Assembly (NCBI GenBank): GCA_016708845.1
Contig: JADJFB010000009.1
Span: 196,823 to 260,822 of the forward strand
Source of the DNA: Bacteroidota bacterium
GTDB taxonomy: Bacteria > Bacteroidota > Bacteroidia > B-17B0 > Aurantibacillaceae
Length of the DNA: 64,000 nt
Direction: 5' to 3'
Part shown: positions 19,001 to 27,400 of the stretch, one piece after another
Position numbering within the stretch: position 1 is the first letter of the stretch
Layout: each line of letters starts with the position of its first letter
Notes under the pieces: model-generated
Databases searched by the model: none
Seen by the model: the letters and a program-made list of their open reading frames with translations, nothing else
What the model was told of the DNA's origin: nothing
Made by a program: the position numbers and the translations under genes

Positions 19001-20471
19001 AACTGGATCATATAACCCTAGTAATACAGTTTTAACGGCAACTTACACGCCTAGTGCTGCAGAAATTGCTGCTGGTTTTGTTAATTTAATATTAGCCTCT
19101 ACAAACAATGGTAATTGCTTCCAATCAAGTGATACAGTAATTATAAACTATACAAATCCTCCTACAGTAAATGCAGGTGTTGATTTATCATCTTGTAAAA
19201 ACAACCCTGCGATTGTATTAGCTGGTGTTGTAACTGGGCCAACAACCACTGGAATCTGGTCGGGAGGAGCCGGTTCATTTAATCCTAGTAATGCGGTTTT
19301 AAATGCAACTTATACGCCAAGTGCTGCAGAAATTTCTGTTGGTTTTGTAAACTTAACACTTACATCATCAAACAATAGTAACTGTAACGCTGTAAGCGAT
19401 TTAATTAAATTAAATTTTGTTCCAAAACCATTTGCGAATTTTAATTTCAATAATGTTTGTTTAAATAACAATTCTTCGTTTACTGATTTCTCGTTACCTG
19501 GAATTGGCACTATAAGTACTTGGGAGTGGAATTTTGGAGACAATACCACCAGTGTTTCACAAAACACGACACACACTTACTCTACATCAGGAACATTTAC
19601 TGCTCAGTTAGTAGTTTCAAATTCTTACGGATGTTATGATACGATTAAAAAATCGCCTACCGTTTATCCTTTACCTGAAGCTAATTTTGGAATTAATAGA
19701 GTTTGTAATGGAAATATTTTAAATCTAAACTTCTCAGATAGTTCAACAGTTCAATCTCCTGGAACTGTAACTCAATGGCTTTGGAATTTTATTTTACCTC
19801 CATCTATTATCCAAAGTAATCTTCAAAACCCTTCACAGTTGTTCCCTGGTTCAGGATTGTATGACATCAAATTAATTGCTACCTCAAATAATGGATGTAA
19901 GGATACAATTATCAAACAGGTAAACTTAACTCCTAGACCATCTGCAGGTTTCCAATATGCTGTATCGGCAGGTATTAATGTAGGAACCACAGTTACTTTT
20001 GTTGACACTTCTCAATATGCTACAGGTTGGAATTGGAATTTTGGCGATGCTAATAATAGCAGTTCATTATTACAAAATCCATCTACTATCTATTATGAAA
20101 ATGGTGTGTTTATTGTAACTCAAATTGTTAGCGATGATTATGGTTGCACTGATACAGCGAGAGTTGCTATAAAGATAAACAATATTACAAACGAAATAAG
20201 CACATTAATTCCGAATGCAATCTCTCCAAACGGAGATGGTAAAAATGATGTTTGGAAACTAGAGTTTTTAAAACTACTATATCCAAACGCTGAAGTTGAC
20301 ATTTTTAGCAGATGGGGAGAACAATTATTTAGCTCTAAAGGTTATTCTGAACCATGGGACGGAACCTTTAAAGGACAATTATTACCTGTTGGAACATATT
20401 ACTATGTAATCAACTTAAATGACTCATCAATTCCAGAACCATTAAAGGGTGGTATTTTATTAATAAGATAA
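13035..20471 (+). CDS. Giant T9SS surface protein 1: IgGFc-binding N-domain, 19 repeats, PKD domains, gliding-type CTD
   Basis: This is an intact 2478-residue ORF. Residues 1-22 are a signal peptide (LLFLTFFLNVKSQ). Residues 23 to about 440 form an IgGFc-binding N-terminal-like domain: DTSFWFVAPD, ATVRVRQPANG, DIVASQNNTTVLITP, GTDYIINKG, PVYVFHVSGYGC. Residues 441-2132 are 19 tandem repeats of about 89 residues. Residues 2133 to about 2390 are PKD-like, with WEWNFGD and WNWNFGD and a third, degenerate unit. The last ~88 residues are a gliding-motility/CHU_C type B T9SS domain (AISPNGDGKNDVW, IFSRWGEQLF, WDGTFKG). It is a likely cell-surface adhesin, secreted by T9SS with help from the SprF-like protein encoded 1 bp downstream. 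The ligand is unknown. Confidence 0.93.
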   Translation: MFKKQTLTTLLFLTFFLNVKSQIDTSFWFVAPDISQGLGDRPIYLYFNTYAQAATVRVRQPANGAFVPITKVISANSIDSINLTPFITNIENNTPNAILNNGLYISSTQKISTLYSIKSTANKEYLSLKGPKALGIDFYVPMQEFWNQSPATSPKSFSSFDIVASQNNTTVLITPKTAIIGHAANATFTVLLQQGQTFSCQDTARSATTSLAGSIVSSNKPIAISIQSSGLNQSGCLSSVSDQITNSTFIGTDYIINKGTSITEKIFVLATQNNTQITVNDGSTTTHVSNFGQNFTYTASQAVTYVTANKPVYVFHVSGYGCRLSGAQLPPFFCAGTFTTSFTRTASDSLALNLFTRTGFEGSFALNGNPSLIPASAFTVVPGSSGNIKSAKIYYSTATIPVGSHNEVTNSGDVFGLGTLNGSSVRGSAYAYHSEFVSYPSINAGSDFTLCANGALALNGQIGGGNISGTWSTNGFGTFNGGFTALTNTYTPSQLDTTVKPVKIFLTTSGPCPQQKDTLLLSVKPSPLVNASIDQIVCGNNSAVLLNGNVSGASSSGIWASTGTGSFTPNNTALNATYLPSSADTAAGSVKLFLTSTANGICGLARDTMNVAISKAPTANAGPVSISVCANNPTVALSGTIGGITTTGKWTSNGSGSFSPSNIQLNTGYIPSAADVSAGSVKLYLSSTANGTCLQAKDSITIIFTNAPSVNAGANVYVCQNNLASVLSGTISGPTTTGIWSGGTGTFTPNNSVLNPTYTPSAAEVTAGVANLSLTSTGNGSCNQVVDQVLIIINNAPVVNAGLNLSSCKNNAATALSGVVSGTTTTGIWSGGTGTFTPSNTNLNATYSPSAAELTAGFVNLTLTSTNNANCNQVSDIVQINFTNSPTANAGLDLTACTNNVARALSGVVAGPTTTGIWSGGGGSFNPSNSVLTATYTANAAELTAGFVKLVLTSTNNGNCNSVNDTVRITFTPAPLVNAGSNLSFCANNPATVLSGTVSGGSTTGIWSGGAGTYAPNSAALNATYTPSASELTAGSVNLFLTSTANGNCNQVTDNVLIIYTTAPSVNAGIDLSSCKNNASSVLSGVVSGPTTTGIWSNGSGTFTPNNTDLNATYSPTAAELTTGFVKLVLTSTGNGNCNQVRDTVRINYTNPPTANAGVDLTACKNNVASPLNGVVAGSTTTGIWSGGGGSFNPSNSVLTATYTANAAELTAGFVKLVLTSTNNGNCNSVNDTVRITFTPAPLVNAGLNLSFCKNNPASALAGSVSGGSTTGIWSGGTGTFAPNSAALNATYTPSASELTVGSVNLILTSTANGNCNQVSDNVLIIYTTAPSVNAGIDLSSCKNNPSSLLSGVVAGPTSTGIWSNGTGTFTPNNTDLNATYSPTAAELTAGFVKLVLTSTGNGNCNQVRDTVRINFTNPPTANAGVDLTACRNNVASPLNGVVAGSTTTGIWSGGAGSFNPSNSVLTTTYTANAAEIAAGFVKLVLTSTNNGNCNSVNDTVRITFTPAPIVNAGINLSYCKNNPTAVLSGSVSAGSTTGIWSGGTGTFTPNNTDLNASYSPSASELTLGSVNLILTSTNNGNCNQVSDNVLIVYTSAPAANAGVDLSSCQNNPTSILSGIVSGPTTTGIWAGGTGTFTPNNTTLNATYIPSAADLAAGVITLTLTSTNNGNCNQSVDSVKINFTPSPIVNAGLDLTTCRNNIISVLSGSVSGGTTSGIWSGGLGSFSPSNSVLTATYSPNTTELAAGFVNLILTSTNNGNCTLMKDTVKITFTPSPIVNAGINLSACKNNPTSVLSGSVSAGSTTGIWSGGTGTFTPNNTDLNASYSPSASEIAAGSVNLILTSTNNGNCNSVNDNVLIVFTTAPTVNAGIDLFSCKNNAFSVLSGIVSGPTTTGIWTGGTGTFSPSSAVLNSTYTPSASELAAGFVDLILTSTNNGNCNQTIDSVKINYTNTPLVDAGLNLNSCKNNPGIVLSGNVSGPTTTGTWYGGTGSYNPSNTVLTATYTPSAAEIAAGFVNLILASTNNGNCFQSSDTVIINYTNPPTVNAGVDLSSCKNNPAIVLAGVVTGPTTTGIWSGGAGSFNPSNAVLNATYTPSAAEISVGFVNLTLTSSNNSNCNAVSDLIKLNFVPKPFANFNFNNVCLNNNSSFTDFSLPGIGTISTWEWNFGDNTTSVSQNTTHTYSTSGTFTAQLVVSNSYGCYDTIKKSPTVYPLPEANFGINRVCNGNILNLNFSDSSTVQSPGTVTQWLWNFILPPSIIQSNLQNPSQLFPGSGLYDIKLIATSNNGCKDTIIKQVNLTPRPSAGFQYAVSAGINVGTTVTFVDTSQYATGWNWNFGDANNSSSLLQNPSTIYYENGVFIVTQIVSDDYGCTDTARVAIKINNITNEISTLIPNAISPNGDGKNDVWKLEFLKLLYPNAEVDIFSRWGEQLFSSKGYSEPWDGTFKGQLLPVGTYYYVINLNDSSIPEPLKGGILLIR
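14355..19430 (+). repeat. 19 tandem 267-bp coding repeats with 801-bp higher-order period
   Basis: Each unit encodes about 89 residues with the pattern xVNAGxxLxxCKNN (Cys at ~11), SGxVxGxTTTGIWSGG, TFxPNxxxLNATYTPSAxEL and TSTxNGNCNQ (Cys at ~74). Units resemble the third neighbour most: units 6, 9, 12 and 15 start at 15693, 16494, 17295 and 18096, exactly 801 bp apart. Units 6 and 9 differ at only 6 of 89 residues. This points to expansion by in-frame duplication of a three-repeat block. Units 1-3 and 19 are more diverged. Confidence 0.95.
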
Positions 20472-20472
20472 T

Positions 20473-21459
20473 ATGAAAAAGAATATTCGCATATCTATTC
20501 TTTTATTATTTAGCATGCTAATTAATAAAATTAATATTGCTCAACAATTACCAATTAATACAAATTATGTATTAAATAATTATGCTTATAACCCTGCTGT
20601 TGCTGGATCAAAACCTCATGCAGTTGCAAGCGTTAATTACCGTAATCAATGGGTTGGATTCCAAGATGCTCCAAAAACCTATATGGTAAGTTTATATAGT
20701 ACTGTTGGGAAACAAAAAAAGGTAGCAGTGGGTGCCTTGGTTAGTTCTGATAATGCAGGATTATTAAGTAGAACAACGGGTTACCTAACTTTTGGTTACC
20801 ATATAAAACTAAACAAAACTTATAAATTAGGATTAGGAGTGTCGGCTGGTATGGTTCAATATAGAATAAAGCTATACGATGCCAAAGTTGCTGATACTGG
20901 AGACGATTTATTAACTGGTAATATTTTATCAAACAATGTTTTCGATTCAAATGGAGGTTTATACTTATATAGTGATAAATTATTTTTCGGATTATCAACT
21001 TATCAATATATAGGTAACAAAATTACTTGGAAAGATTCTCAAAGTAATTTATCTCAACATATGTATGCTACTTTAGGATATACTTTTAAACTTTCTAAAA
21101 AAGTATCATTACAACCAACTGCCCTAGTAAAGTTTAATAAACCCGCGCCTATTCAACCTGAATTTAGCATGCGTATGATTTATAAAAATATATTTTGGAT
21201 TGGTGGTTCTTATCGTACAAATGAATCTGCTAGTGCATTATTTGGAGTAACAATAAAAGAGAAACTTACCATTAGTTATTCCTATGATATGGTGTTAGCG
21301 AAAATCAGAACATACACTAGCGGTTCTCATGAAATTATGTTAAGTTATCAATTCATTAAACCTAAAAAGAAACTTGACGCAGACGAACAAGAATTGAATG
21401 ATATTGATAATAGTATTAAATCCAAATTAAAAAAACAAAATGAAGAAGGTCCTAAATAG
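20473..21459 (+). CDS. PorP/SprF family T9SS outer membrane protein
   Basis: The 328-residue beta-barrel protein has a signal peptide (ILLLFSMLINKINIAQQ). It carries the family signature NYAYNPAVAGSKPHAVASV, followed by YRNQWVGFQDAPKTYMVSLY. SprF-like proteins are needed for secretion or attachment of T9SS cargo with type B C-terminal domains, and their genes usually sit directly after the cargo gene, as here (1 bp after the adhesin stop). The C-terminal tail is charged (DADEQELNDIDNSIKSKLKK). Its end overlaps the next adhesin start by 20 bp, which indicates translational coupling. Confidence 0.93.
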   Translation: MKKNIRISILLLFSMLINKINIAQQLPINTNYVLNNYAYNPAVAGSKPHAVASVNYRNQWVGFQDAPKTYMVSLYSTVGKQKKVAVGALVSSDNAGLLSRTTGYLTFGYHIKLNKTYKLGLGVSAGMVQYRIKLYDAKVADTGDDLLTGNILSNNVFDSNGGLYLYSDKLFFGLSTYQYIGNKITWKDSQSNLSQHMYATLGYTFKLSKKVSLQPTALVKFNKPAPIQPEFSMRMIYKNIFWIGGSYRTNESASALFGVTIKEKLTISYSYDMVLAKIRTYTSGSHEIMLSYQFIKPKKKLDADEQELNDIDNSIKSKLKKQNEEGPK

Positions 21460-24400
21460 ATTAATCTTGATGATTCTACTTATCGCAAGTAGTAAATCAG
21501 TTATATCGCAAATTGATACAGTGTTTTGGTTTGCTGCCCCATGGGTAACAGTTGGACATGCTGGTAATACGCCAGTTGTGATGAGACTTTCTTCGTTTAA
21601 TAATGCCACAACGGTGCGCGTTAGGCAACCAGCTTCTACATTTGATACCACATTTGTGATTCCTGCAAACTCATTAGTTTCTGAATCTTTATCTCACTTA
21701 ATTAATCAAATAGAAAACACTCCTGCAAATACAGTATTAAATAGAGGGATTAAAATAACTTCTAATTTCCCTATTACTGTTGTTTATGAAATAGTAAGTA
21801 CTGGAAATAATCCTGAAACCTATTCTATGAAAGGTCAAAATGGAATGGGATTAGAATTCGTATGTCCATTTCAAACCAAGGGAATTAATTGGGCATTTAG
21901 TCCAACCGCTAAATCTCAAATTGATGTTGTTGCAACTCAAAATGGAACAGTTGTATGGATAACTCCCCGTTGTAATGTTGTGGGACATGCCGCTGGAGTA
22001 ACTTATTCAGTAGGATTAAATGTAGGACAAAGTTACAATATTGAAAATGTAACAAACCTTGCCAATGTTGCTGGGCAAAATTTGAGTGGAACAATTATCG
22101 TATCTAATAAACCTATTTCTGTGTCTGTCACCGATGACTCCGTTAGGGGAGTTTCGGGTTGTATGGATATTATGGGTGATCAAATTGTACCTGTAGAAGT
22201 TGTAGGAACTGAATATATTATTAATAAAGGTGGACTCTCGGCTGGTGAATTTGAAGGTGCTTATATTGTAGCAACAGAAAACTTTACTCAGATAACCATT
22301 AACGACGGAACAATTACTAATGTATTATTAAACAAAGGCGATACTTATTATTATGGAATTGGACAAGTACTAACCTATATAACAGGAGATAAACCATTTT
22401 ATGTTATTCATGCTAGTGGATTTGGATGTGAATTAGGAGAGGCTATTATTCCTCCTTTAAACTGTGCGGGTTCAGATCAAGTAAGTTTTACAAGAACCAA
22501 CACTCAAACTTTTATTTTAAATGTATTATGTAAAACTGCCTCTACTGGTAACTTTACACTTAATGGAAATGCAACACTTGTTCCTGCTTCTGCATTTACT
22601 GTTGTTCCTGGAACTGGCGGTTTATGGAGCGGTGCTCAAATAAGTTTTACAACTGGGCAAATACCAGTTGGTGTTACAAACCTTTTAAGAAATACGAATC
22701 CTACAGATAATTTATTTTCAATGGGTGTTATTAATGGAGGAGCAACTACTGGTTGTTTATACCATTATATGTCTTCTTTCTTAAGAAAAGTATATACAAA
22801 TGCTGGTATAGATCAAAATTTATGTAGTCCCACTAATACTATATCTTTAACTGGATCCGTGACTGGTGGTTCTACCACAGGTATTTGGACAACCACCAAT
22901 GGAACTGGAACATTTGGTAATGTGAATAGTTTAAATACAACTTATACACTAAGTGCAAATGATTTAAATCAAGCTCAAATTAAATTCATCCTTACCTCAA
23001 CAGGCAATTGTACTCCAAAAAAAGATACCATAGCCTTGAATATTTTCAAATCTCCAATTGTTGATGCAGGTAGCAACTTAACATTATGTAAAAATAATGT
23101 TGCATCAATTCCTTTAAATGGCTCATTACAATTTGCTGCAGGTGCTAACTGGACAAGTTCAGGAACAGGTTCATTTGGAAATACAGGTGCTTTATCAACT
23201 ACATATATACCATCCATTAGTGATTTAGCTGGTTCAAGTTTAATTATCAAATTAACATCAACCGGAAGTTTAAATGGTTGTCCAAATAAATATGATAGTT
23301 TAATTATTAATTTGACAAACCCTCCGGTTGTTTCTGTTAGTCCAGATGCGTCCGCATGTGCTAATAATCCTACGGTTGCAATATCAGGAACTGTAACTGG
23401 AGCAAGTACAACTGGTATTTGGTCGGGAGGTTTAGGAACCTATAATTCAAATAACACTGACCTTACAGCTATATATGTTCCAACGCCTGCCGAAATTGCA
23501 ACTGGTTCAGTAAACATAGTTTTATCATCAACGAGTAATGGAAATTGTAATGCTGTAAAAGATAGTCTTACAATTACATTCACTAGTGCACCTGGTGTAA
23601 ATGCTGGGTTAGATTTTTCAATTTGTAGAAACAATGCTTCTGCTGTCTTGTCGGGAGTTGTTGGAGGTCCAACAACAAGCGGTATATGGTCAGGAGGCAC
23701 TGGAACATTTACTCCCAACAACTCCACTCTTAATTCTATTTACGTTCCTAGTGCAGCTGAAATTGCAGCTGGATCATTAACTTTAACTTTATCATCTACT
23801 AGCAATGGAAATTGTAATCAGGTAACGGATAATGTTGTTATAAGCATTACTAATGCGCCAGTTGTAAATGCTGGATTAAATTTATCTGTTTGTAAAAACA
23901 ATATAAACTCCGTTTTATCAGGTGTAGTGTCTGGTCCAACAACAACAGGTATTTGGTCTGGTGGTTCTGGTTCATTTAACCCTAACACATCTGTTTTAAA
24001 TGCAACATATACACCTAGTGCTGCTGAGTTAACGGCTGGCTTTGCTGACTTATATTTATCCTCAACTAATAATGGAAATTGTAATATAGTTAAAGATACT
24101 GTTAGAATTACTTTTACCAACATTCCAGTTGTAAATGCAGGTTCTGACTTATTTATCTGTTCAAACAATATTAATAGCGCATTATCTGGAGTAGTTTCAG
24201 GCCCCACAACTACGGGTGTTTGGTCAGGAGGCTTAGGCACCTACAATCCTGGCAGCTCTGCTTTAACTTCTACTTATACTCCAAGTGCAGCTGAAGTATT
24301 AGCAGGTGTTGTGACATTAACTTTAACTTCAACAAATAATGGGAACTGTAATCAAGTAACTGATCTTGTTCAAATAAATTTTACTCCTGCTCCAATTGTT

Positions 24401-27400
24401 GATGCAGGATTAGATTTATCAGTTTGTAAAAACAATCCAACTACTTCTCTTTCAGGTTTAGTAACTGGTCCAACTTCTACAGGTATATGGACTGGTGGTA
24501 CTGGAACATTTAATCCTAACAATACTAATTTAAATCCTTTATATACTCCAAGTGCTGCTGAAATTGCTGCAGGATCAGTAACACTAACTTTAGCTTCAAC
24601 TAGTAATGGAAATTGTAATCAAGTAACAGATGCTGTTGTAATAACTATTACAAATGCGCCTATTGTAAATGCAGGTTTAAATTTATCAATTTGTAAAAAC
24701 AACACCGCATCCGTTCTTTCTGGCTTAGTAACAGGGCCAACAACAACGGGTATTTGGTCAGGTGGGTCTGGTTCATATAACCCAAGCACGTCTGATTTAA
24801 GTGCAACCTATACACCTAGTGCTGCAGAGTTAACTGCTGGTTTTGCTGACTTATATCTATCATCAACTAATAATGGAAACTGTAATTTAGTTCGAGATAC
24901 AGTTAGAATAACATTTACTAACGCTCCTGTTGTAAATGCAGGTGCAGACTTATTTACTTGTGCCAATAATATCAATACTGCATTGTCTGGAGTAGTTTCT
25001 GGACCAACAACAACTGGTGTTTGGACGGGAGGTTTAGGAACTTATAATCCTGGTAGCTCTGCTTTAACTACGACTTATACTCCTAGCACAGCTGAAGTAT
25101 TAGCAGGTATAGTTACATTAACCTTAACATCAACAAATAATGGGAACTGTAATCAAGTAACTGATATTGTTCAAATTAATTTAACTCCTGCTCCTGTTTC
25201 AAATGCAGGTTTAGATTTATCTGTTTGTAAAAATAATCCAATAGCCACTCTTTCAGGTTTAGTAACTGGTCCAACCTCTACAGGTATTTGGGCAGGTGGA
25301 ACTGGAACATTTAACCCTAGCAGTTCCAATTTAAATCCTTTATATACTCCAAGTGCTGCTGAAATTGCTGCAGGCTCAGTTACCTTAACGTTAGGTTCAA
25401 CTGGTAATGGAAACTGTAATCAAGTGATAGATACGGTAGTTATAACTATTACGAATGCGCCTGTTGTAAATGCGGGTTTAAATTTATCAATCTGTAAAAA
25501 CAACACCGCATCCGTACTTTCTGGTTTAGTAACTGGACCAACAACAACTGGTATTTGGTCGGGCGGTTCTGGTTCATTTAACCCAAGCACGTCTGTTTTA
25601 AATGCAACCTATACACCTAGCGCTGCAGAGTTAACTGCTGGTTTTGCTGACTTATATCTATCATCAACTAATAATGGAAACTGTAATTTAGTTCGGGATA
25701 CAGTTAGAATAACATTTACTAACGCTCCTGTTGTAAATGCAGGTGCAGATTTATTTACTTGTGCCAATAATATAAGTACAGCTATATCTGGTGTAGTTTC
25801 TGGGCCTACAACTACTGGTGTTTGGTCGGGAGGATTAGGAACTTATAATCCTGGTAGCTCTGCTTTAACTACTACTTATACTCCAAGTACGTCTGAAGTA
25901 TTAACTGGTGTGATCACATTAACTTTAACTTCAACTAATAATGGAAACTGTAATCAAGTAACCGATGTTGTTCAAATTAATTTAACCCCTGCTCCATCAG
26001 TAAGTGCCGGAACAGATTTAGCAGTATGCGAAAACAATGCAACAACTTCACTTTCGGGTGTAGTTTCTGGACCAACATCTACTGGTATTTGGACAGGCGG
26101 AACTGGAACTTATAATCCAAATAGTTCCACATTAAATGCTCTATATTCTCCAAGTGCAGCTGAAATTGCAGCAGGTTCAGTTACCTTAACGCTAGGTTCA
26201 ACTAGTAACGGAAATTGTAATCAAGTCGTTGATACTGTTGTTATCTTAATTACTAGTCCACCAATTGCAAATGCAGGAATAAATTTATCACCTTGTGCAA
26301 ATAATGCAGTATCTGTGCTTTCTGGTTTAGTAACTGGGCCAACCACAACTGGTATTTGGTCGGGTGGTTCTGGTTCTTTTAATCCTAATACTTCTGTTTT
26401 AAATGCTACTTATACTCCTAGCGCATCAGAATTAGCAGCTGGATTTGTAGATTTATATTTAACTTCTACAAATAATGCGGGTTGTAATCAAGATATTGAT
26501 ACAGTAAAAATAACTTTTACAGCCCCGCCACTTGTTTTAGCAGGAAACGACATAAATACTTGTGCCAACAATATCAATACAGTTTTAACTGGAACTGTAA
26601 GTGGTGCTACTACAACAGGTATTTGGTCGGGAGGTTTAGGAACTTTTAATCCAGGTAATTCAGCTTTAACAACCACTTACACTCCAAGTGCAGCAGAAGT
26701 TTCAGCAGGTTTTGTATTCTTAACCTTAACCTCTACAAATAATGGAACATGTAACGACGAAAGCGATATTGTTCAAATTAATTTAACTGTTGCTCCATCA
26801 GTTAATGCTGGTATTGATTTATCATCTTGTGAAAACAATCCAACAACCGTATTATCTGGTTTTGTATCAGGAGCTACAACAACAGGTGTATGGTCGGGAG
26901 GATTAGGAACTTATAACCCTAGCAGTTCTGTTTTAAATTCTGTTTATACACCTAATGCAAGCGAAGTAGCAGCAGGTTCAGTTACCTTATTATTAACTTC
27001 AACAAATAATGGAAACTGTATTCAGGTAGTTGACAGTGTTGTTATCAATTTTTCAAATGCTCCAACTGTAAATGCTGGTATTGATTTATTTTCTTGCAAA
27101 AACAATGCAGCTTCTACACTTTCAGGTTTAGTAAATGGACCAACAACAACGGGTATTTGGTCTGGTGGTTCTGGAACTTACAATCCAAATAGTTCAGTAT
27201 TAAATGCTACTTATACACCAAGTTCAGCAGAAATGACAGCGGGTTTCATTACTTTATATTTAACCTCAACAAACAATGGAAATTGTAACCAAGTTATAGA
27301 TACAGTTCTAATATCTTTAACAAACCCTCCTCTAGTTAATGTTGGTGCAGATATATCAGTTTGTGCAAACAATCCAACAGTGGCAATATCAGGTTCGGTA

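Noticed and set aside
14355..19430. Regularly spaced repeats that might be read as a CRISPR or satellite array
   Set aside because: Units are 267 bp, coding, in one long open frame with degenerate third positions; no short identical repeats with unique spacers.
23440..24240. Minus-strand ORFs of 95 and 140 codons (and others of 60-90 codons) inside both repeat arrays
   Set aside because: They recur at the same place in each repeat unit and are Pro/Val-rich antisense shadows of the conserved coding pattern.
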